Source: Actinomycetota bacterium
Lineage (GTDB): Bacteria > Actinomycetota > Thermoleophilia > Gaiellales > Gaiellaceae
Reading direction: 5' to 3'
Length of the DNA: 6,455 nucleotides
Assembly (NCBI GenBank): GCA_003136795.1
Contig: PLDP01000063.1
Coordinates: 1,409 to 7,863, forward strand
Shown here: positions 1-4,362 of the stretch, piece by piece
Position numbering within the stretch: position 1 is the stretch's first letter
Layout of the letters: every line of letters starts with the position of its first letter
Program-made: the position numbers and the translations under genes
Notes under the pieces: generated by a model
Databases searched by the model: none
Told to the model about the DNA's origin: nothing
Seen by the model: the letters and a program-made list of their open reading frames with translations, nothing else

Positions 1-176
1 TCCGGCCACGGCAGGAGCACCGGCCCCCACTCCTCGTCGAGCTCCGGCGTCGAGTCGATCATCCCCGTGTCGACGAGCATCGTCCCGTTCGGCCCGTCGA
101 TCGCCCAGCCGTAGACCGGCCAGAGCTGTCCCTCGACGGTCACGTTGCAGAAGTGAAGGGGCCGAATGGCGTTCAA
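1..176 (-). CDS. MBL-fold metallo-hydrolase, N-terminal part (truncated by window edge)
   Basis: This is the first 58 codons of a protein that runs off the left edge. The reading frame gives MNAIRPLHFCNVTVEG, then a beta-rich stretch with PVYGWAID, GTMLVDTGMIDSTPELDEEW and VLLPWP. This pattern (short N-terminus, paired strands, then a VDTGM strand-turn) is the start of the metallo-beta-lactamase fold, most like proteins annotated as the N-acyl-homoserine-lactonase family. The diagnostic HxHxDH zinc-binding motif lies beyond the window, so neither metal binding nor substrate can be judged; lactonase activity should not be assumed. The start is taken as TTG at 176-174, which shares the four bases TTGA with the stop of the upstream PAP2 gene, suggesting translational coupling on one mRNA. 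No clear Shine-Dalgarno precedes it. An ATT at 167-165 is a less likely alternative. Confidence 0.72.
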   Translation of the reverse strand, partial: MNAIRPLHFCNVTVEGQLWPVYGWAIDGPNGTMLVDTGMIDSTPELDEEWGPVLLPWP

Positions 177-1093
177 TCTACGAACGCCGGCTCGAGCGAC
201 GTGACGCGCCGCGCGTGGTACTCGAAAACCAGATTGACGACAGCGAACGTGCCGACCGCATAGATCCAGCCGGCGATGCAGTCTACGACGTAGTGCTCTC
301 CCGAGTACACGAGCGAGAACGCCATCGCAGGCGCATAGAGCGCGAGCAGCGGCCGCGTCCAGCGCGGCACGAGCCGCCAGAGGTAGAGCACGATCAGCAG
401 GGCGTACCCGGCGTGCAACGACGGCATCGCCGCCACGTTGTTCGCGTAGCTCTGGCCCTTCTCGAACAACGAGCCGAAGTGGGCGATCGGAACGTGGTGC
501 CACACAATCGCGATCGTCCTGTTCGCCCTGCCGATCGAGCCGTGCCGCGCCGCCAGCCACGGCGGGTCTGCCGGGTAGAGCACATAGGTGACAAAACCGG
601 CGAGCGCGAGAACGCACACCATGGTCGCGAACCGCACGAAGCGGTCGTGCGCCCACCTCCACAGGATCGCCGCGACGATCAGCGTCGCGAAGAAGTGCGT
701 CAGGTAGATGAACCAGGTTGCGTAATCCCACCAGTGCAGGTGGGAGGCGCCGTGCCAGAGGTGCGACTGCAGCCACACCGTCGGAATCGGCTTGCCGAAG
801 AGCGCCTCCTCCACCTTGATCTGCGGCACCTCACGCGCATGGAAGAGCAGCCCGTCCGCATAGCCACGCAAGCGGTCGTAGACGAAGAGCACGCCGATGA
901 ACGGCGACCACTCGATCACGAGGCGCGAGGTGCGCTGCCGCAGGTCGGTCACCGAGAACGCGATGATCCCGAGCGCGAACCAGAAGAACACGAGGTCGTG
1001 CGACGTCGGCACGCCGACGCTCGCGACCATCGCGATCGACCCCACCACCCACAGGATGGGGATGCCGATCCGCACTGCACGCCGGGAGCCCAC
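173..1093 (-). CDS. PAP2-superfamily membrane phosphatase/phosphotransferase (PAP2_3, IPC-synthase-like)
   Basis: A 306-residue integral membrane protein, probably removing or transferring a phosphate or phospho-alcohol head group on a lipid at the cytoplasmic membrane. Hydrophobic segments lie near residues 10-28 and 33-48, and more follow around FIYLTHFFATLIVAAIL, MVCVLALAGFVTYVLY, YALLIVLYLW, LALYAPAMAFSLVY and WIYAVGTFAVVNLVF. Motif C2 is MPSLH (residues 223-227, catalytic-type His227), and motif C3 is SGEHYVVD (residues 264-271, nucleophile-type His267 with Asp271). PSLH instead of PSGH, and YPADPPWLA before the C2 motif, are typical of the PAP2_3/inositol-phosphorylceramide-synthase-like branch. 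A clear C1 motif (KxxxxxxRP) is not visible, as is common there. The start is GTG at 1093-1091, six bases after a TAATCT -10-like hexamer and without a Shine-Dalgarno, so the message may be nearly leaderless. The downstream MBL-fold gene overlaps its stop by 4 nt. The substrate is unknown; a lipid phosphate is inferred from the family. Confidence 0.85.
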   Translation of the reverse strand: MGSRRAVRIGIPILWVVGSIAMVASVGVPTSHDLVFFWFALGIIAFSVTDLRQRTSRLVIEWSPFIGVLFVYDRLRGYADGLLFHAREVPQIKVEEALFGKPIPTVWLQSHLWHGASHLHWWDYATWFIYLTHFFATLIVAAILWRWAHDRFVRFATMVCVLALAGFVTYVLYPADPPWLAARHGSIGRANRTIAIVWHHVPIAHFGSLFEKGQSYANNVAAMPSLHAGYALLIVLYLWRLVPRWTRPLLALYAPAMAFSLVYSGEHYVVDCIAGWIYAVGTFAVVNLVFEYHARRVTSLEPAFVD

Positions 1094-1117
1094 GGGGGAA
1101 GATTAGAGTTGCGCGCG
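1094..1117. promoter_or_regulatory. Divergent promoter with two overlapping -10 elements
   Basis: Only 24 bp separate the GTG of the PAP2 gene (minus) from the ATG of the aldehyde dehydrogenase (plus). The core AGATTAGAGT (1100-1109) contains TAGAGT on the plus strand (1104-1109) and TAATCT on the minus strand (1105-1100); both fit TANNNT and they share the central TA. The plus -10 ends 8 nt before ATG 1118, and the minus -10 ends 6 nt before GTG 1093, the geometry expected for leaderless or near-leaderless transcripts in actinobacteria. No convincing -35 box is seen on either strand. The promoter call is inference from sequence and spacing only. Confidence 0.55.
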
Positions 1118-2536
1118 ATGACAACGGTCGGTAACGACCATTCGCTGCTGATTGGCGGCGCTCCCGTGGAGACCGGCGAGTGGACAGAAGTGCGCTCGCC
1201 CTTCTCGGGCGACGTCATCGGCCGGATCGCGAAAGGCGGCGCCGCCGAGGCCCGTCGCGCGCTCGACGCCGCCGAGCGCGCGATGCGCGAGCCCCTGCCG
1301 GCCCACGAGCGCGCCCGCATCCTCGACACCACCGCCCGCCTGCTCGACGAGCGCCGGGAGGAGGCCGCGCAGATCATCTCCGCCGAGGCCGGCAAACCGC
1401 TCAAGGCCGCCCGCGTCGAGGCGCAGCGGGCCGTCTCCACGTACACGTTCGCCGCGGTCGAGGCGCGCAAGCTCGCGGGCGAGATGGTGCCGATGGACGC
1501 CTCGGCGGCAGGAACGGGGAAGCTCGCCTTCACGATGCGCCTGCCGATCGGGATCGTCGGCGCGATCTCACCGTTCAACTTCCCGCTCAATCTCGTGGCG
1601 CACAAGATCGCGCCCGCACTCGCGGCCGGTTGCGCCGTCGTGCTGAAGCCTGCGTCCACCACACCGCTCTCCGCGCTCTTCCTCGCGTGCCTCGAGGAAG
1701 AAGCCGGGCTGCCGGAGGGATGGATCAACGTCGTCGCGGGCTCTGCCTCGGCGATCGGCGACGTGCTCGTCGACGACGAGCGCGTGAAGCTGATCACGTT
1801 CACCGGCTCCGGCGCCGTCGGCTGGGGCATCGCGGAACGCGCGCACCGCAAGCGGGTGAAGCTCGAGCTCGGCAACGCGACACCTGCGATCGTCTGCGGC
1901 GACGCGCCGGCCGGCACAGCCGCCAAGCTCGCCGCGAATGCATTCTCGTTCGCCGGCCAGAGCTGCATCTCGGTGCAGCGAATCTTCGTCCTCCAGGAGG
2001 CCTGGGACGACTTCCTCGCCGAGTTCGTGCCGGCGGTTGAGGCGCTGCAGGTCGGCGATCCCGCCGATCCGGGCACCGACGTCGGCCCGCTGATCGCCGA
2101 GGACGAGCGCGACCGCATCCTGGAGTGGATCCGCGCCTCGCATGGCGAGGTGCTGACGGGCGGCGAGCTGACCGGCGACGGCTTGCTCCGGCCGACGGTG
2201 ATCGCGGGCCCTGCGCCGACCGACCAGGTGCAGTGTGAAGAGGTCTTCGGGCCGGTCGTCACGCTGACGCGCGTCGCAAGCCTCGACGAGGCGATCGAAC
2301 AGGCGAACGCGACGCGCTACGGCCTGCAGGCGGCGATCTTCTCGAGCGACCTGGCGTCCTGCCTGCGTGCGGCGCGAGAGCTCGAGTTCGGCGGTGTCAC
2401 CGTGAACGAGGCTCCGACGTTCCGCGCCGACCAGATGCCCTACGGCGGGGTCAAGGCGTCCGGCAACACGAAGGAAGGCCCCGCCTGGGCCGTGCGCGAG
2501 ATGACCGAAGAGCGTCTCGTCGTGATGCAGCTCTAG
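1118..2536 (+). CDS. NAD(P)-dependent aldehyde dehydrogenase family protein
   Basis: A 472-residue soluble enzyme that should oxidise an aldehyde to an acid using NAD(P)+; length is normal for the superfamily. Visible hallmarks in order: PFNFP with the oxyanion-stabilising Asn154; VVLKPAS with cofactor-binding Lys177; ITFTGSGAVG, the Rossmann-fold turn; LELGN with general-base Glu250; GQSCIS with nucleophilic Cys283; and EEVFGP with Glu375 contacting the nicotinamide ribose. All catalytic residues are present. ELGN replaces the commoner ELGG, and GQSCISVQRI resembles the branch containing lactaldehyde- and phosphonoacetaldehyde-type dehydrogenases, but the substrate cannot be read from sequence. 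ATG 1118 is chosen because the protein then begins at the usual ALDH N-terminus; the same frame stays open for 301 codons upstream, but only as antisense shadow of the PAP2 gene. Translation probably starts on a leaderless message. The gene stands alone, divergent from the PAP2 pair. Confidence 0.93.
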   Translation: MTTVGNDHSLLIGGAPVETGEWTEVRSPFSGDVIGRIAKGGAAEARRALDAAERAMREPLPAHERARILDTTARLLDERREEAAQIISAEAGKPLKAARVEAQRAVSTYTFAAVEARKLAGEMVPMDASAAGTGKLAFTMRLPIGIVGAISPFNFPLNLVAHKIAPALAAGCAVVLKPASTTPLSALFLACLEEEAGLPEGWINVVAGSASAIGDVLVDDERVKLITFTGSGAVGWGIAERAHRKRVKLELGNATPAIVCGDAPAGTAAKLAANAFSFAGQSCISVQRIFVLQEAWDDFLAEFVPAVEALQVGDPADPGTDVGPLIAEDERDRILEWIRASHGEVLTGGELTGDGLLRPTVIAGPAPTDQVQCEEVFGPVVTLTRVASLDEAIEQANATRYGLQAAIFSSDLASCLRAARELEFGGVTVNEAPTFRADQMPYGGVKASGNTKEGPAWAVREMTEERLVVMQL

Positions 2537-2552
2537 CGCGGGCGATCCGCGC
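2536..2552 (+). terminator. GC-rich hairpin after the aldehyde dehydrogenase, possible weak terminator
   Basis: A perfect 6-bp inverted repeat, GCGCGG (2536-2541) and CCGCGC (2547-2552), with a 5-nt loop, begins at the last base of the aldehyde dehydrogenase stop codon. There is no T-tract after it, so it is not a classical intrinsic terminator. Some actinobacterial terminators lack a U-tract, which keeps the call possible but weak. Chance is plausible at this G+C content. Confidence 0.25.
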
Positions 2553-2564
2553 CGAAGCCCCAGT

Positions 2565-2570
2565 TAGAGT
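2565..2570 (+). promoter_or_regulatory. TAGAGT -10 element, probable leaderless promoter of the zinc-ribbon pair
   Basis: TTAGAGT (2564-2570) is followed by exactly 8 nt and then ATG 2579, the same word and the same spacing as before the aldehyde dehydrogenase (TTAGAGT 1103-1109, 8 nt, ATG 1118). No Shine-Dalgarno fits between the hexamer and the start, and no -35 box is evident. The repetition supports a real -10 element with transcription starting at or very near the A of the start codon. Confidence 0.55.
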
Positions 2571-2578
2571 GCGGGTCC

Positions 2579-2968
2579 ATGGCCGCACCCTTTCGCCGGC
2601 GCTCCAACGACGCCGAAGGCATCGCACCGCGCCGGCCACAAGCCGGCGTTCTGCGCCGTGAGCGCCGCGCGCTCCTGAAAGCGCGCGAAGACGCGCTGCG
2701 CGACCTCGGCGGGCTGCTGGTCGAGATGTACCGGCGCGGCGGCTTCCGCGACGATCTGCTCTCCGAACGGGCCGCGGCCGTGGTCGGGATCGACGCCCGC
2801 CTCGCCGAGATCGAGGAGCTCCTGCACGTCCACCGCCGCGTGCCGCGCTGCGAGTGCGGCGCACCGATGCTGCGCGGCTCGCGCTTCTGCCCGAACTGCG
2901 GACGGCCGCTCGCGGCCGAGCCCGCCTCCGAGGAGACGGTCATCGAGCACGCCCCCGAGAGCTCATGA
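2579..2968 (+). CDS. Small helical protein with C-terminal zinc ribbon (unknown function)
   Basis: 129 residues, probably cytoplasmic. After a basic N-terminus, residues ~24-88 are charged and strongly helical (LRRERRALLKAREDAL, then DARLAEIEELLHVHRR), and likely form a coiled coil or helical hairpin. A zinc ribbon follows: Cys91-x-Cys93, ten residues, Cys104-x2-Cys107 (RCECGAP and FCPNCGRPL). The tail is acidic (EPASEETVIEHAPESS). I see no enzymatic motif; a scaffold or protein-interaction role is plausible but inferred. ATG 2579 lies 8 nt after a TAGAGT box. The stop TGA overlaps the ATG of the next gene by 4 nt (ATGA, 2965-2968), and that gene also encodes a four-Cys ribbon, so the two products are probably made together and may interact. 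I cannot assign it to a named family. Confidence 0.8.
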   Translation: MAAPFRRRSNDAEGIAPRRPQAGVLRRERRALLKAREDALRDLGGLLVEMYRRGGFRDDLLSERAAAVVGIDARLAEIEELLHVHRRVPRCECGAPMLRGSRFCPNCGRPLAAEPASEETVIEHAPESS

Positions 2969-3675
2969 AGGCGAGCGAGCGCGAGCAGGCGATTGCGGCT
3001 GCCGACGAGACGTGCCCGCGCTGCGGCGCGGCCCGGCAGCCGGACCAGAGCTACTGCCTGGACTGCGGCCTGCGGCTCCCGGCCGTGACGGGGCGGCTCG
3101 CGTCGCTGCGCCGCCGCTGGATCCGCCGCTTCGGCTGGTATCCCGGCGACTGGATGTGGATCTCGCTCCTGACGTTCGTGGTCGCGATCGCAGGTGCTGC
3201 GACCGCGATCGCGCTCAACGCATCCGCTGCGAGCGCGAACGGGCCGATCTTCACGGCCACCTCCCAGGTCACGGTCACCCAGCCTGCGCCCGTCCCGGCC
3301 ACGACGACAGCGGTGGACACGTCGACGCTGCCAACGCCGCCGGGGCCGACGACCACGACCCCCACGAAGCCGAGCCCCGGCCCGCAGAACGGGCGGTTCA
3401 CCTGGCCCGCGAACGAAAACGGCTGGACGATCGTGCTGGTCTCTTACCCGAAGCGCAGCGGCGCCGCCTCGGCACGCCAGACCGCCGCCCAGGCGGCCAA
3501 ATCGGGCCTCCCGCAGGTCGGAGTGCTCGATTCGTCGAACTTCGCGAGCCTCCAGCCGGGCTACCTGGTCGTCTTCACCGGGATCTACGGCTCGAAGACC
3601 GATGCGGACGATGCGGTCTCGACCGCCCACCAGGCCGGCTTCGGCGGCGCCTACTCCCGCCAGATCGCCCGCTGA
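2965..3675 (+). CDS. Zinc-ribbon / single-TM / SPOR-like domain membrane protein
   Basis: 236 residues in four parts. (1) A zinc ribbon: Cys17-x2-Cys20 (CPRCG), ten residues, Cys31-x2-Cys34 (CLDCG). (2) A basic juxtamembrane stretch (SLRRRWIRRFGW) and one membrane span near residues 65-84, implying the ribbon is cytoplasmic and the rest outside. (3) A Thr/Pro-rich linker, residues ~90-145, with TTTTPTKPSPGP. (4) A C-terminal domain, residues ~152-236, with GWTIVLVSYP, an Ala-rich helix, GLPQVGVLDSSNF, PGYLVVFTGIY and a last helix/strand ending YSRQIAR. This fits the beta-alpha-beta layout and size of SPOR domains, which bind denuded septal peptidoglycan in other bacteria. A role linking a cytoplasmic partner to the cell wall, perhaps at division sites, is inference. 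ATG 2965 overlaps the previous stop by 4 nt; GAGAG 2957-2961 is a weak ribosome site. The frame is open upstream but only as shadow of the preceding gene. Confidence 0.82.
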   Translation: MKASEREQAIAAADETCPRCGAARQPDQSYCLDCGLRLPAVTGRLASLRRRWIRRFGWYPGDWMWISLLTFVVAIAGAATAIALNASAASANGPIFTATSQVTVTQPAPVPATTTAVDTSTLPTPPGPTTTTPTKPSPGPQNGRFTWPANENGWTIVLVSYPKRSGAASARQTAAQAAKSGLPQVGVLDSSNFASLQPGYLVVFTGIYGSKTDADDAVSTAHQAGFGGAYSRQIAR

Positions 3676-3764
3676 GACAGGCGCCAAACGGAGGTGTAGC
3701 GAGCGGCTACGAGGGGTACAGGGCCTCTTGCAAACCGACCACTCGTTTACTCATCTGAAAACAT

Positions 3765-3793
3765 TTGTAACAGCCAGCGGCAGCGTGTAGAGT
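3765..3793 (+). promoter_or_regulatory. Sigma70-type promoter for the CCCH protein (and probably pafBC)
   Basis: TTGTAA (3765-3770) and TAGAGT (3788-3793) are separated by exactly 17 bp, the ideal spacing for a housekeeping sigma factor. This is the only -35/-10 pair of this quality in the window, and it sits just downstream of an A+T-rich patch. A transcript would begin near 3800, giving a leader of about 78 nt before ATG 3878. A second TANNNT hexamer, TACAGT (3850-3855), has no properly spaced -35. Confidence 0.65.
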
Positions 3794-3828
3794 CGGCCCC
3801 GAGCCGGGCCGGTAACGAAGGTTTTACC
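3794..3828 (+). repeat. Two adjacent inverted repeats in the 5' leader
   Basis: CGGCCC (3794-3799) pairs with GGGCCG (3806-3811) across a 6-nt loop. Immediately after, GGTAA (3811-3815) pairs with TTACC (3824-3828) across an 8-nt loop. They share base 3811, so one helix would have to yield at its edge. Located between the -10 and the ribosome site, they could be mRNA hairpins or operator half-sites. I cannot tell which, and the second is short enough to be chance. Confidence 0.35.
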
Positions 3829-3856
3829 GCTTCTTAAAGGGCTGGCGGCTACAGTC

Positions 3857-3866
3857 GAGGAGAGAG
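3857..3866 (+). promoter_or_regulatory. Shine-Dalgarno of the CCCH zinc-binding protein gene
   Basis: GAGGAGAGAG (3857-3866) is the strongest purine-rich ribosome site in the window and ends 11 nt before ATG 3878, slightly longer than ideal. Its presence contrasts with the leaderless-looking starts at 1118 and 2579, and fits the leader predicted from the upstream promoter. Confidence 0.6.
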
Positions 3867-3877
3867 CACACCGCGTT

Positions 3878-4327
3878 ATGGACGAACGGATCCTGCACAT
3901 TCAGCACTGCATGTATCAGTACTCGCGAGCGATCTATCGCTCGATCAAAGACCTCATCGACCCCTACGTGGACGACGAGACGCAGCTCGAGTACCGCAGA
4001 GAGGTGCTCCAGGCCTGCGAAGGGACGATGCAGCGTCTCGCCCAGGATCCGCACTACTTCGCGAAGCCCGACCGGGCGCTCTTCCAGGACATTCGCCGCT
4101 ACTTCCCGATCACGGTGCAGGCGCAGGTCGCCTGGGCGGTCAACCAGGGTGTCGACGCTGCGGTCGGCTTCGTCGAGGAGCAGATCGAGGCCGGAGCGTT
4201 CGACGGCGGCGTCGCCCGCTGCCGCGCCACGACGCGCAAGGGCAAGGCCTGTCAGCGCACTCCGCTGCCGGACCGCGACTACTGCCCCTCGCATCAGCAT
4301 CTCGAGCGCAGCAAAGCCGCCGCATAG
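3878..4327 (+). CDS. Conserved-looking small protein with C-terminal CCCH zinc-binding motif (unknown function)
   Basis: 149 residues, soluble, with no signal peptide. Residues 1-110 look all-helical, with many aromatic and charged residues (MYQYSRAIYRSIKDLIDPY, then YFAKPDRALFQDIRRYFPI and VAWAVNQGVDAAVGFVEEQI). The C-terminus has Cys115-x9-Cys125-x10-Cys136-x2-His139, with the wording RCRATTRKGKACQR and DYCPSHQ. Motifs of the form CxATTRKGxxC...YCxxH occur as small zinc-binding tails (DUF5763-like) in otherwise unrelated proteins. I do not recognise the helical part, and no catalytic motif is visible. It has its own promoter and Shine-Dalgarno, and lies 30 bp upstream of pafBC on the same strand with no terminator between, so co-transcription is likely. 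A role in DNA or stress biology would be guilt by association only. The basic linker between the first two Cys could contact nucleic acid. Confidence 0.8.
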   Translation: MDERILHIQHCMYQYSRAIYRSIKDLIDPYVDDETQLEYRREVLQACEGTMQRLAQDPHYFAKPDRALFQDIRRYFPITVQAQVAWAVNQGVDAAVGFVEEQIEAGAFDGGVARCRATTRKGKACQRTPLPDRDYCPSHQHLERSKAAA

Positions 4328-4343
4328 TTGTCGGATAAGCTCG

Positions 4344-4362
4344 CTCACGGGTGAGCCGTGAG
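4344..4362 (+). promoter_or_regulatory. Perfect 7-bp inverted repeat covering the pafBC start codon
   Basis: CTCACGG (4344-4350) and CCGTGAG (4356-4362) are exact reverse complements separated by GTGAG. The right arm contains the GTG start (4358-4360). The spacer GTGAG also pairs with CTCAC of the left arm, so two alternative hairpins are possible. It could be an operator for autoregulation, or an mRNA stem hiding the start codon of a read-through transcript. A 7-bp perfect match at this position is suggestive, not proof. Confidence 0.45.

Larger units (their letters stand above)
3676..3877. other. Intergenic region, 202 bp, with promoter and 5' leader
   Basis: This is the largest non-coding gap in the window. 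Its first part (3676-3725) has a short inverted repeat, GTAGC-5 nt-GCTAC at 3696-3710, without a T-tract. The stretch around 3726-3770 is clearly more A+T-rich than the surroundings (CATCTGAAAACATTTGTAAC at its right end), typical of a promoter or upstream element. The remainder holds the -35/-10 pair, two hairpins and a Shine-Dalgarno listed separately. No small open frame in it looks like a gene. Confidence 0.6.

Noticed and set aside
1..176. Calling the left-edge gene a quorum-quenching AHL lactonase
   Set aside because: Only the N-terminal 58 residues are present and the HxHxDH metal site is outside the window. The family name does not establish substrate.
215..1117. A 301-codon in-frame open extension upstream of the aldehyde dehydrogenase ATG, formally giving a 773-residue protein
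   Set aside because: It lies antisense to the PAP2 gene, which has clear catalytic motifs, and its translation is low-complexity Arg/His/Glu-rich. The dehydrogenase N-terminus is complete at ATG 1118.
1100..1122. Possible PafBC/RecA-NDp site reading into the PAP2 gene (TTGTCA on minus, then TAATCT)
   Set aside because: The GTG part of the motif reads TCG, and the spacer to the -10 is two bases too long (10 instead of 8), so the match is no better than expected by chance.
949..2262. A 437-codon minus-strand open frame across the aldehyde dehydrogenase
   Set aside because: Ser/Ala/Arg-rich translation with no domain, antisense to an enzyme with all catalytic residues intact.
2533..3687. A 384-codon minus-strand frame across the zinc-ribbon pair
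   Set aside because: Arg/Gly-rich shadow without motifs. The plus-strand genes show paired Cys motifs, a TM span and 4-nt coupling.
3696..3710. GTAGC-GAGCG-GCTAC hairpin as a terminator for the zinc-ribbon/SPOR operon
   Set aside because: Only 5 bp with no T-tract. Such short repeats are common, so it is mentioned under the intergenic region but not called as a terminator.
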